Shown here: in pieces, positions 34,566-45,888 of the stretch
Position numbering within the stretch: position 1 is the stretch's first letter
How the letters are laid out: each line of letters begins with the position of its first letter
NCBI GenBank assembly: GCA_019009955.1
Contig: CM032231.1
Location: 108,675,001-108,739,000 of the forward strand
DNA length: 64,000 bases
Direction: 5' to 3'
Source of the DNA: Riptortus pedestris
Lineage: Eukaryota; Arthropoda; Insecta; Hemiptera; Alydidae
The notes under the pieces: model-generated
Seen by the model: only the letters and a program-made list of their open reading frames with translations
The model's database searches: none
Told to the model about the DNA's origin: nothing
Position numbers and translations under genes: made by a program

Positions 34566-35089
34566 CCACCTTCCCAAATCAATACGGAAAATCTGCTCCA
34601 ATGAACGCGCCCTAATTGGATGAGAAATGTATCTTATCAACATTTACAGGCAACCTTCTGACTGTTAGTCCCAAAGCTTCCAGTCCAGCTGGGAGGCACA
34701 ACAAACCAACTGAACTTATTTTCCGAATTAGTAGCAAGATCATAAGTGCCCTTATGTGCTCCAGTGAGCACAAACGCTGACTATTGACGTCATTGGCGGC
34801 CTACATGTGGGCCCCGCGGTCATTGGAACATGACTGCTCTCTCATTGACCTCTTTCATACGGCGAAATTGACACCCATACAATCATTAATTAGGCTCGCT
34901 CTGTGGTCTGCGGCCTCTTCCCCATAGAGGTATCCTCAAGAGCTTATTTACAACATCAACTGAAACATGGAAATTCAATTACTAAAGGAGTTAGTTTCTG
35001 ACAAATTGTTGAAAACTGTAATTCTCAACCCAATACCGCAGGGGTTTCGAATAAAATGCTTTAATGAACATTGATGACACCTCACATTT
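34566..35089. other. No gene recognised
   Basis: Unassigned, mildly GC-richer at 34650-34930. No motif recognised. Confidence 0.45.
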
Positions 35090-35165
35090 AATTGACGGAT
35101 TTCCATTAAGCGCAATTAGCTATTATGGTTGTATCCATGAAGCGAATTTTTGACCATTTAATTAT
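35090..35165 (-). mobile_element. H palindrome-end scrap
   Basis: 'acggatttccattaagcgca' and 'gctattatggttgtatccat' recall the palindrome end of H; diverged and short. Confidence 0.5.
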
Positions 35166-35177
35166 TTGCATCGGAAT

Positions 35178-35713
<536 letters not shown>

Positions 35714-37511
35714 AACAAATATATCTATATAAATGAAACCCTAATGTTTATCTGATTTACAATTAAAATTTGGCGGTGATCATTTTCTTTTCACTTTCAG
35801 ACCAGTCTAAGAAAAATTGTATCCATATTGAAAACCTTGCCGTACTGTCTGCGCTATGTTAATTGCCCGTTCTCTAGCAATATTATTATAGCTTTCGGTA
35901 TTTTTTTTCTTCAGACCTTAAGTTGCGCTGATGTGGTGAAACCGGTTGTTTAAAATAAATATTTAATGCAGGAAGACTATATCTGTCTTGAAGTAATAAT
36001 GCAGTTTGAAATATACAGTCTGTTTGCTAGCCCGTTTGTTATACAATCACTCAAAAACGGCTGAAAAGATTTCTGTGGAGATTAATATTTGCGAGTCCAC
36101 AATTCCAAGGTATATAAACTAAATGGGAATTCGAATTTTTAACAGATAGTGGTGGTTTAGAATGAACTCAAATAATATACCAATATTTTCATAAAATTTG
36201 ATTTCATCGAAAAAATGAAAAGAACAAATTGTTTCACAAATAGCGATGGCAATCCTAAAACGTTATTCACATTTATAACTATCAGTTAAGTAAGTAAGTT
36301 GTATAAGTTTTGACTCCCAGGTAGTAAAGACTTTATTCGTAATCCATGAAAATGCTTCAATAAGGGTGGGTATTGTTTAATTTAATTTGATTGGTTGTGA
36401 TCTTGTATCCATTATGAATCTCGAATGTCATTCGAAACGTTTCTTTGACCGCCCGTTTATTGACGAAATTTAACTTCGTTTAAGACATTAAAAAAAAAAT
36501 GTATTATACTTAATTTTGACACGGCCTACGATGTGAGTTGTTTCAAAAAGTTCAAAACTCCGTATCACTGCTAATGATGTGCTTTTCAGAAAAGTGTAAT
36601 TAAATATCGCCGAGGCTGTTAGGCCTAACTTACAACTCATTTATTTAATTAAGAATTAACTGAATAGTAGAATATATGGAAATATTTAGGCTTTCTGCCA
36701 TATAATTAAAAAAAACATTTCTGCAGACTCGATACTAATATTTTACTATTTAAACGTTAACAAAACTCCTTAAAAGGTAGTAGTATTTGTTTCTTAGAAA
36801 CTTAGTCATTGAAGTCAGAATATCCTTTTCAAGAGAAAAAACTGCATCCATTTCTTTAAAAAAAAAAAGAAAATGTTACTCAAGCCCAGAAATAACTCTG
36901 AAAATTCCTCCTCTGAACGTCAATGAATTTAGGCGTCACCTTGGGCAAGAAACTGACCTGGATTCCACATCCTTAAAAATGTTGAAGGTTAGATGCTTGA
37001 AGAAAATTGCATTCCTTTAAATATAAGCAAATATAAACTGAGGACGCGAGCGGAAGTCTTGATTCTCCTAGACAACATGCTCATAGAATTCAAAAATTGA
37101 TTATGATAATGTTTATAGGTCAGCAAGCAAGACTCTAATGAAGATTCTAGACAGTGTCCATCATAGACAAATGCATTTCGTAGTTCATTATCAGAAACCT
37201 TTTCTTCAAGCGTGTAGTTAACTATTATTGTCCTTTTCTTTTCTTTTTTCCAAAATTCAATCACAAAAATCACACGTTGTCTAGAAATCCTTTTTCTTGA
37301 GTAATGAAGAAATCTTCGGAAGCCCATTACAAATTTTTAATCCCACCATTATAAACAGGCTAAATTATATTTTCCCCAACTTAACCGTAATTCATGAAGA
37401 ATACCCATGGAGAAAGTATAATTTTCAATTCACATTAGTGAACTCCAGGAAAAAATTGTCGGTATTTGTATCAGGTATTTTGAATGTCTCCCTATTGCAA
37501 GATAGTATAGT
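35714..37511. other. No gene recognised
   Basis: Frames at 36787-37020 (+) and 36989-37327 (-) have no recognisable motif and no supporting context. 36040-36120 contains 'aaaaacggctgaaaagattt', a motif reminiscent of repeat X. Confidence 0.45.
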
Positions 37512-37993
37512 ATTATTACTTATTAACGTATATTTTATGCAACTTCGTCTAATTCGGGTGGTTTATCTACAGGTTACCGCCCTTTTCTGACCAGCTTGGA
37601 CTAAGAATTTGATTTAATGAGTTTAATTTGATTTAATGAGTTCGTCACTAAATAAATTCTTATTGCCCAGGCGGGAATCGGCCTCGCCACTCTAGGTTTA
37701 TTATTATTATTATTTATTAACGTCCACTTTTTGCAACTCAGGCTAATTGGGACGGGTTGTCTACAGGTTACCACCCTTTTCTAGCCAGGGTGGGATTTTA
37801 GGATGTTATTTAATGAATTTCGTCACTAAATAATTTCCTTTGCCCAGGCGAGAATCGAACTCGCCACTCTAGGTTTACCATTTGAGATTAAGCCCAACGC
37901 TATAACTCACATGGCTAACCTGAGCCCCCCACTCTAGGTTTACCATATGAGATTAAGCCCAACGCTATAACCCACATGGCTAACCTGAGCTCC
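37512..37993 (-). mobile_element. SINE split by a second SINE
   Basis: The outer copy is 37512-37700 plus 37943-37993, joined at CACTCTAGGTTTA. It contains a small internal duplication 'aatttgatttaatgag' (37603-37640). The inner copy interrupts it just 5' of the B box. Confidence 0.9.
37701..37929 (-). mobile_element. Inner SINE, full length, with 13-bp TSD
   Basis: Tail 'ttattattattatttattaa', complete body, B box on this strand GGCGAGAATCGAACTCGCC, and head 'ggctaacctgagcccc'. The target duplication CACTCTAGGTTTA lies at 37688-37700 and 37930-37942, within the outer SINE. Confidence 0.93.
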
Positions 37994-38518
37994 AGTGGTT
38001 GAGTTATGGTTAATATTTAAATCCTAAAACAGGTTATATAAAGAAAAGAACATTTTTTACGGAGAAAGAAAATAGAAGTTGGCTTTAGTAATTTGAGAAA
38101 TGTAAAATGATGACCACAATTCACTGATAGAGAGCAATAAAGATGAGCAATCTCTGTAAAAAAGAATTAAAACCTAGTCGAGGTCATCAAGTGTTTTCAT
38201 CAGTATTGAGGAAGCCCAATTTCCACACTTGCAGCTTTTACTTGTGGCCTATGTCGCTAATGTGTTAAATTGGAATCTTTCTTACATAGGGCTCTAAATA
38301 AGAGAAATGCAAATATGTTATCTTTAAGTTACCTTGTGAAATTAAGGGCAACGCTTTAACTCACGTGGCTAAGTTGATCCCTTGATCAACACATATTAGT
38401 GCCTGGAGCAGTAAAGACTTTAATTATAATTTGCAAATATTTTCATATCAATAATGGGCCTTTCATTGTAGGAGTCTGGGTCAATCGATGAATGTAGAAC
38501 GTCATAAGATGGTGTTTC
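37994..38518. other. No gene; SINE head scrap at 38329-38392
   Basis: The scrap reads 'taagggcaacgctttaactc' and 'cgtggctaagttgatccc', the reverse complement of the SINE head. The rest is unassigned. Confidence 0.6.
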
Positions 38519-38522
38519 CTAA

Positions 38523-39489
38523 CCTTCCAGTGATAACGTTGGGTCCCACAGACCCATAATTTCCTTTTTCGTCATAATTACACCATTAAAAATTGTCTTA
38601 TTGCTATAATCTCTCATATAGCCTCTTTAGAACTCCAGTCAAAACCTGGCATGATTCCATTTATTGTTTACCCCCAATCAGTTATCAGCAATCGTCCATT
38701 GAAGTGTGTCTAGGGTCCCACAGACCCGACGTTACCACTAAGGTGACTTATTTTCAAAATGGCTTCATCATCAAAACTGAAAATTTTCGATCTAAATAAA
38801 GAAGGAGGCGTTACTAAACTTCATAAAATGTTAGAAGAAGAAATGGCATTGAATGAAATTTTATTATCAAGTGATGATGAGGATACTGATCCTAAGTATT
38901 GTGAAGTTTCTGATCACGATTCGGAGAGTGAAGAAGAGTATCATGTAAGTATTATATTTATTTGCATTTATAATCCTCAGTTAGCCACCAAACAAAAGTG
39001 ATAGTTACAGTAATACTATTGTTAAATTGTAATTTTTAAATAATAGGTATTAAAAGTACCGGGCCCTTGCTCAAAAGTATAGCGGCTCTACAGCGCCGAA
39101 ATTGCAGCCTCCTGAACCAAACATGCGTGGGCGATGTGCTTATTGCAAAGACATCAAAATAAGATATTATTGTTCCAAATGTTATGTGTATATATACCTA
39201 AAACATGCAGATATGATCTGGCCTGATTGTAATAAAGATAATTAATTAATTAAATGTTTGAGTATACTATTTGCAAAATAAAGCATTTATATAAATTCCA
39301 TATCTTTTGTTTATTTTTTAATTTTTCCTTCTGAGAACAGAACTTAGCATATTAAAATAGTTAATGAATTACATCAAGTTTTTTTAATTATTTACAACCA
39401 TTTCCTACTTTGAAGATTTTTTGTGGCATGGGTCTCTTGGACCCAACGTTACCACAGGCGGCATTTCTTTTCACGTTACCACTGAAGGG
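38523..39489 (+). mobile_element. Miniature piggyBac element with CTAA duplication
   Basis: The termini are CCTTCCAGTGATAACGT and, reversed, CCCTTCAGTGGTAACGT. They are flanked by CTAA at 38519-38522 and 39490-39493, a one-base variant of the canonical TTAA. Inner inverted motifs GGGTCCCACAGACCC (38540 and again at 38713) and GGGTCTCTTGGACCC (39430) lie near each end. At 967 bp it has lost the transposase core but keeps the first and last parts of the gene. It is a different family from the element at 23035-25004. Confidence 0.85.
38759..39245 (+). CDS. Two-exon miniature piggyBac protein (N-term + CRD)
   Basis: Exon 1 (38759-38944, 62 codons) starts at ATG and gives an acidic N-terminal segment (SSDDEDTDP, DHDSESEEEYH), the usual character of piggyBac transposase starts. 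It ends at a GTAAGT donor in phase 0. An acceptor 'ttaaaag' at 39050-39056 joins in phase to exon 2 (39057-39245): YRALAQKYSG, then RGRCAYCKDI, YYCSKCYVYI, LKHADMIWPDC and stop. That is the C-x2-C...C-x2-C...H...C cysteine-rich domain. The whole would be 124 residues without the DDD catalytic domain. Splicing is predicted only; the alternative is an internal deletion whose ends happen to look like splice sites. It could bind piggyBac ends but not cut them. Confidence 0.5.
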
Positions 39490-39493
39490 CTAA

Positions 39494-40252
39494 TTCAAGA
39501 ATGAAAATAAAGTCCTCCCACAATGAATTTCACGTTTGACTTGGTGATTTACATGTCTTTATTCTTCATTCCTCAGTTTATTCTGTAATTAACGCTATTG
39601 TAAAACAATTTTTTCTTAGCTTAAGTGGCAAAAGTATTCGTACTCAGTTTATAAAAGAGGAAATAGTTTAAGTTTTGTCAATAAATAACGGGAACGGCCA
39701 AGAGGATTGGGCATGTGCCAAATGCGTGTCGTTCTTGTGCGAGTGAACTGTCCGTCCGTCAGGTGTGTGACAAATCTGATTCAGAAACAGCATTGCACGG
39801 AATATTCTCTGCACCTGCAAAACTGCTTACTTAGGCGAATTTCACATTATGCACTGATAATGTACCAATGGTCAATATTTAGAAGTGGAATTCCGTAATG
39901 TAAGGTCTACTATTCCAGTGTTATATGTTTAAAGAAACTAGGTATTTGGAATTTTAAACTGAATAAGAAAACATACGAAGTTATTGAGTCATTCAAAGAG
40001 TTGAGAGAGTTCTCCAATTATGGAAAGTGAACTAAAGGTGAACAAAAGCTTAAATTTTCTGTCCATCCGATCAAAAAACATAAAATTATTTTACATTACT
40101 ATTCTATTAAAGTAGTATTAATTATTTGACAAATGTAATTAATTTTAACTCTATCCCTGAATGGAGATATTAAATAGCTTGTATTTCTTTTGCAATCCAG
40201 CATCGCAATGTCTAATATACATTTTTTTGAGATTCCTTCAAATGAAAAAAAA
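39494..40252. other. No gene recognised
   Basis: AT-rich, unassigned; the frame at 39707-39898 has no motif. Confidence 0.45.
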
Positions 40253-41150
40253 GTCCGTCACGCAGGGGCTGCGTAAACTTAGTAGATTTCCCTCGTGAAG
40301 TTTAACAATAGAAAAATCTATATAATGGTAACAATAATACAGTCAACATCAAGTGAATAAATACAAACGATAATAAAAATCCTCCAGACGGAAAGCGTCT
40401 GAAATGTAAACAAACAGGCCTGGTAACGGCTCACCGGAAAGAAATACAATAACTGAAGCATATCAGGATATAACGTATTTATTTTATTGAAAACTATGTT
40501 CTATATCTTATACTGTAATTTATAATGAATCGGAATAATTTTTATCTCAATCACTCAAATTTTCGTAATCCAAGAACAAAATAAGGGAAGGGGTGGTCAA
40601 CAGAACGTAATAATAAAGGTCTCTGGAAAACAATAATTTGTATTTTAGCTTCGAATGATGTGGTTTATTTATATGACAGAGTATTGGTTCTGTAACACGA
40701 GTAGAAGTGGGTGTTTACTGAAGGCTGAAAAATGCAAATATTTCGGTTAATATTCAAGATTGGGAATAAATGTGTATGAGAATACTTACAGAACATTTAA
40801 TTAGCAATAAGTGTCACTCCATACACTTTTTCGACCCGAATTAGAGCAACAGAGATATTTCGAATTTTCAATATTTTCCCTCTCTAAACCACCCTCCCCC
40901 TTTTCCGATTTCAGCCATTAACGAATTTGATTTTTCTTTTTACATAAAACGACTAAATATTGAGTTTGGTAACGATCAAACAAAATTGCAACCGCTAGAG
41001 CGGTAATAGACAAATATATATATACAGTTTTAACGGACCTCATTTTCGTCATCTACTAGGTAGGATCGATGGACATTTGAAGAAGTTTTTCGAAAATCGT
41101 GTCATGAGTACGACCTCAATAGCTGATTTCCCTTAGGGGAAACCTGCTAA
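40253..41150 (+). mobile_element. H family, full-length reference copy (898 bp)
   Basis: Best example of the long subfamily. In order: A8 flank; GTCCGTCACGCAGGGGCTGC; 'taaacttagtagatttccct', the subterminal repeat; interior with 'tatctcaatcactcaaattt'; 'gcaaatatttcggttaatat'; 'cgatttcagccattaacga'; 'taacgatcaaacaaaattgc'; 'ccgctagagcggtaa', itself a short hairpin; a short TA tract; 'ctaggtaggatcgatggaca'; the palindrome 'gatttcccttaggggaaacc'; and TGCTAA. No open frame of consequence. By known families this layout (subterminal inverted repeats, internal microsatellite, terminal hairpin, CTAA end, no target duplication) fits DINE-1/HINE-type non-autonomous Helitron relatives. A Rep/helicase partner is not in the window. 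Confidence 0.85.
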
Positions 41151-42080
41151 TAGTTGGGAACAATCATTACGAGAATACAATACAAACAAATACATTAAGT
41201 TCATTTAAATTATTTAAGTACTTCCGCTGTTATTTATTTCCAGGTATATAAATTATTAGAACATTCGAAATGTTTAATCTTTTTTAATAAATAATTTAAG
41301 TAATACAATGTTGATAACCCTCAAGGGGGAAAGTTGTAGGAGGAATGTTAATTGTTTTAACTTATTTCCTATGTAATGGTGGCATTATTGGAATTACTTT
41401 CAAGTCAAATTTACTATTAGGTATATAATATTGTGAATATAACTTTGATAACTTGTACTCGGAATAGTTTCTAACAGGAAATGTATAGACGATATTTAAT
41501 GGTAATAAATGATATTTTATATGATTACGACAGGAATTATTCTCAGTACATTTTCAGACGCAATTTAAAATATTATTTTTCTAAAATGCTTGTTTTAAAA
41601 TGAGAAATCATGTTTTATTTGAGACTCTAAGGGCGGTATACTTGTAAAGTATTGGCGAAAGAGGTGATACCATAAACCAACGAGAATAGAGTTTCCTACA
41701 CCAATAAAGAACTGAATATGAGATTGTGACGGCCTAAAAATTGAATATGGCGATAACATTAAAGATAAAAAGATACTCTCACTTAATACTCATAAAACAT
41801 ATAAATTATGGTTTACTCCTATCTGGGACTGAAGCAAAGATAATATCCATAAACTATTTTAAAGTATACTGTACTTAATATTGTTTGTCAGAGTCTAACG
41901 GAATTTAGAACGACAGTTCTGTTTTATAATGTAAATAAGATAGCAAAAAGGTATTACATTTTATTGGGCAAGTATAACATTTAGGTCTATCAATCTTCTT
42001 AGAACTTGTTGTTTTCTTAATGTTGTTAAAACTAGATAGGTGTTGCCTATATTTCTGATTTAACACAATATTAAACTAGC
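41151..42080. other. No gene; contains duplicated segment D (41205-41570)
   Basis: The first part is matched at 43876-44230 in direct orientation. The rest is unassigned. Confidence 0.55.
41205..41570 (+). repeat. Segment D, copy 1
   Basis: Shared ordered blocks with 43876-44230: 'tatttatttcca', 'aataaataattta.gta.tac', 'aa.gttgataa.cctcaag', 'taacttatttcct', 'attggaattact'. Estimated by eye as moderately diverged. Function unknown. Confidence 0.7.
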
Positions 42081-42182
42081 ATTAGCAGATTTTCCTTACG
42101 AGGTTGTACTCACGATGTGATTTTTGAAAAACACCTTTCAAACTATCCTACCGAAAATGATGTACGTCCAAAATGATATATA
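42081..42182 (-). mobile_element. H palindrome-end fragment
   Basis: TTAGCAGATTTTCC, 'gaggttgtactcacga' and 'tatcctaccgaaaatga', ending at a short TA run where an RTE tail begins. Confidence 0.8.
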
Positions 42183-42924
42183 TATGAATGAATGAATTTA
42201 GCCTTTATTATAAAGAGAAATGTGGAAAGTAATAGTTAACAAAATTAATATATACATGATTATAAGGTACAAAATACAAATACACTAATAAACAATATTA
42301 CTTATAAACTTTAAAATTTTATAAAACTACTTATGTTTTACTCTTTATAGGCCTTCCCCGAAGGGAGTACGGTCTAACTTCCCGAAGTGACCAACTCTAT
42401 TGGGAAGTGGAGTTCGGCATTAGTGAGTGCCATTTTTCTTTATCTCGGGCTAACATTGCCCAGTTGGGGCCGACGGTATTTTTGAACACATCTCTCCATC
42501 TTGTTGGCTGTCTCTACTACTTCTCCAGTTATATGGGGTCCAGTCTGTGAGTCTTCGTGACCATCTCTTATCCCTGCAGCGCATTAAGTGTCCAGCCCAC
42601 TTCCATTTCAGCATTTGGATGAATAAGTTGACATCCCTGAAGTTCGTTTGTCTTCTTATTTCCGTGCACCTCACCTTATCCTTTTTCTTTATATGAAGCA
42701 CACTTCTTTCAGCTGCACGTTGCCAGACGCTCACTTTGTTAGCCTGAGCATTGGTGAGGGACCAAGTCTGAGATCCGTAGGTAACTACTGGCAACACACA
42801 GCTGTCAAAGATTAGTTTTTTAAGGTGCATTTCGTATTTGCTTTTCAATATAAAATTGAGAGTCCAGTACTTTTTTCAACCAAGTGAGTCTTCTCTGGAT
42901 TTCCTTATCCATGCTATCTTTAAA

Positions 42925-42928
<4 letters not shown>
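42183..42928 (-). pseudogene. RTE-clade LINE, 3' part, frameshifted
   Basis: The minus strand starts KDSMDKEIQRRLTWLKK. After a frameshift near 42845 it reads HLKKLIFDSCVLPVVTYGSQ, TWSLTNAQANKVSVWQRAAE, RSVLHIKKKDKVR, EIRRQTNFRDV and LKWKWAGHLMR. After another shift near 42490 it reads WRDVFKNTVGPNWAMLARD and KEKWHSL, with the stop at about 42394. These are the successive conserved blocks after the reverse transcriptase of RTE elements ('VLPV.TYG..TW', 'RR.....D', 'K..WAGH..R', 'W...A.DR..W'). The 3' tail is (ATTC)n, also typical of RTE (the ATGAATGAATGAATT at 42184 on the plus strand). It is inserted at a TA tract of an H copy. Confidence 0.88.

Positions 42929-42993
<65 letters not shown>
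42929..42993. repeat. (TA)n microsatellite
   Basis: TA run immediately 5' of the truncated RTE copy; plausibly the target that was duplicated on insertion. Confidence 0.95.
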
Positions 42994-42994
<1 letters not shown>

Positions 42995-43420
42995 GTAACG
43001 TCGGTCGTGTACATTAATTTTTTTTTTTTTTAAATTTCACGATACTTTTTCGTTTCACATGGAATTGAAACGATATCAACAATTTATGGTTTTGGTGTCT
43101 GTTTGTTTGTTACCTTTTCACGTGCTAACTACTTGAACGAATTTTATGAAATTTGGTACGTGTATTACTAGTATCCCAAATTAGACTCTTGGTTATATTA
43201 ATATTCCCTGAAACGAACAGGGGAGGGGGTTATAAGGAAGGCCTGAAATTTAAAATAGTGATATTTCGTTTCCTATTGGTTTTTCGGCAAATATGCACAT
43301 AACAAAAGTTGTTTATTTTGTTATTTAGAGTAACATTTGTTATATTATTTTTTTGCCGCACAACGAAGTATACACAAGATATACTCTAAAACTATAGTGG
43401 GAGTCAACAATTTTATTAGT
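42994..43420 (-). repeat. Repeat X, copy 2 (partial)
   Basis: 'tgtctgtttgtttgttacc', 'cgaattttatgaaatttggt' and 'cgaacaggggagggggttat' match the right part of repeat X at 33640-33790 in reverse complement. 'ataacaaaagttgtttattt' matches 32725-32755. Confidence 0.7.
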
Positions 43421-44484
43421 ATTTATTAAGTGTTTTTAATATAGACATATTAACACAAATGATGTTATGGTTTCAGAACTTAAATGATAGTTCTAAGATT
43501 GATTCATTTATTATTTATGTTTCCTAGAAAATAACATCGTTATTAATTTAAAATAGAAATGTAAACAACAAGAGAATTTTAATTATTTAATTTTTATAAT
43601 ATATTACTAAAACTCTGGTAAGCTGAATTTGCACGTCGTGTGGTAGCGGAAATTGTGGGAAATTAGACTAAGAATTGAAGAGTTCTGGTATAGGTATTTT
43701 ATCTTATTTCCTCCGATATTTTGACGTAATTGAAATAACTAAGAACTATCTATAATTATTAAACGATACACGATAATGCCATTATGACAACAGATAATAT
43801 CTATTTAAAGTTAATAAGATTGTTCAAAATGTTATTTATTGTGCAGGGAGAGATGCGTTCTCTTCCCTTCAAAATGAATATAAATTAAATTATTTATGCG
43901 CTTCCACTGTAATTTATTTCCACCAGATAAATAAATATTTAGAACGTTCGAGAATCGTTTAGTGTTTTGAATAAATGATTTACGTATTACAACGTTGATA
44001 ATCCTCAAGCGGGAGCGGGAGCGGAAGTTATAGGGAGACAATAATTGTGTTAACTTATTTCCTGTGAAATGTTGGTGTTATTGGAATTACTCATTAGATA
44101 TTTAGATTATAGATGATGTTTAATTATAATAAATTCTAGAATTAATTAAAATTAAATTAAGTACAGGAGATATTTAGATTATACATGATATTTAATTATA
44201 CTAATTGCTATCCATGATTACAACATTAATTAATTATCCACGGTGTGTCAAATAATCGAGAATGATTGATTAGGAACTCATTATCATTTATTCATCAAAA
44301 CTAAAATTTATATTCTATAAGTCCCTTACAGTTACCTAACTGAAGAACAATACGCCCAGACGGGAAGTGCAATTGTACACATTGAAGATTTGCTATAAAA
44401 ATACCATCATTATTCAGTCAACAATGATTTCCAGGCAAAACCGAGTACCTTAGGCAGTACATATATATAGTATATGCGCTCATA
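43421..44484. other. No gene; contains segment D copy 2 (43876-44230)
   Basis: The minus frame at 43832-44041 lies in segment D and has no recognisable domain. 44096-44210 also has a short internal direct repeat ('atatttagattata.atgat'). Confidence 0.5.
43876..44230 (+). repeat. Segment D, copy 2
   Basis: Direct repeat of 41205-41570, 2.67 kb away, with an RTE, an H scrap and repeat X in between. Contains a small extra duplication 'gcgggagcgggagcgg' (44008-44025) relative to copy 1. Confidence 0.7.
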
Positions 44485-44617
44485 TTAGCAGATTTCCCTT
44501 AAGGGAAATCAGCTATTGAGGTCGTACCCATGACGCGATTTTCGAAAATTTTCTTCAAATGTCCATCGATCCTACCCAGGAGATGACGAAAATGAGGTCC
44601 GTTCAAAATTTTATATA

Positions 44618-44670
<53 letters not shown>

Positions 44671-45290
44671 CTATTATCGCTCTAGTGGTCGCAATTTTTG
44701 TTTGATCGTTACGAAACTCGATATTTAACCGTTTTATGTAAAAAGGCAGATCAAGTTCGTTAATGGCTTAGGGGGGGATTTTCGAAAATTCAAAATATCT
44801 CCGTTATTATGCGTCGAATCGAAAAATTGTATAGAACCAATCTTATTGCAAATTAAATTTACTATAAATATTGTTATATACATTTATTCTATATCTTGAA
44901 TATTAACCGAGATATTTTTATGAAGTCTTTGGTCGGGTATAATTCGGATTACGTCGGCCATCTTCGTCATTTCTCGGCTCAGGCGGAAGCTTCTTCTAAC
45001 CCGGTGTTTCTAACCTTACCTTACCCTCCTTAATTTGTGAGATTTATGCAAATACGTTCTGTTCATCCCCCCCCCTTCTTTAGTTCTTGGACTACTAAAA
45101 TTTGAGTTATTAAAATATAAATTATTCTTACGATTCAGAAGCCGTTTCAGTTGGGTATTTATTTTAATTAACTGAAACATTTCTCGTTATCTAATCACGG
45201 TGGTATTGTGTTACCAGTATACAGATTTCTCTATTGTAAAACTTCACAGGGGAAATCTGCTTAGTTTACGCAGCCTCTGCGTGACGGACT
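44485..45290 (-). mobile_element. H family copy, full length, inserted in an older H
   Basis: Perfect palindrome GATTTCCCTTAAGGGAAATC, TA tract at 44613-44667, 'ctctagtggtcgcaattttt', the interior shared with 30385-31264 (C-run then 'ttctttagttcttggactac') and the end 'ctctgcgtgacggac'. Right flank is TTTTTTTATTTGATCG, the homologous site of an older H copy. Confidence 0.92.
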
Positions 45291-45825
45291 TTTTTTATTT
45301 GATCGTGGTCTTACTCGTGTTAGGCTTTTCTTGTAAAACTAAATATCAGGTTCGCTAACGGCTGAAGGAGGTTTATAGGGAGAGTAAAATTGAAAATTCA
45401 AAATATTTGACCCATAACTATGAGTCGGATCAAAAAATATTTGATACACCTAATCTTGTTGTAAATATAATTTTCTGTAACTTTTTCTCTAACTTAAATA
45501 CTAGCCGAGATTTTTAATTTTTCAAATTTCAGCCTACAGTAACCCCTGTCCCGTTCTCTTTAAGTCATCGCAATTTAACATTTAGGGAAAATGAAAAGTT
45601 TTATTCCAATCTGAAATACCCAATTTTGTTTTCGACAGATCTTTACTTGATGAGATAATGAACATGGAAGTGGCGGCACTATCAATTACCAGAGAAAGAA
45701 TTTATTTACGGTCCACTTCTACTCATTGGATTTGGAAATAGAAAATATATGGTGAGATGAGATCTGTAGTGTGTGATTCCAGCATATGGGAAATCTGCTT
45801 AGTTTACGCAGCCCCTGCGTGACGG
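45291..45825 (-). mobile_element. Older H subfamily copy, right part
   Basis: Starts 'tttttatttgatcgtggtct', corresponding to 'aatttttgtttgatcgtta' inside H. It ends 'agcccctgcgtgacgga'. The same diverged subfamily as the outer copy of the nest at 30246-34565. Confidence 0.75.
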
Positions 45826-45888
45826 ATACATTGTATTTCTACCGCCTATACAGCTATGTGTAAGTATTCAAGAGACATATCAAATAAT

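Noticed and set aside
36787..37327. 77- and 112-codon frames on opposite strands
   Set aside because: They overlap little, lack motifs, start without context and are within chance length for this base composition.
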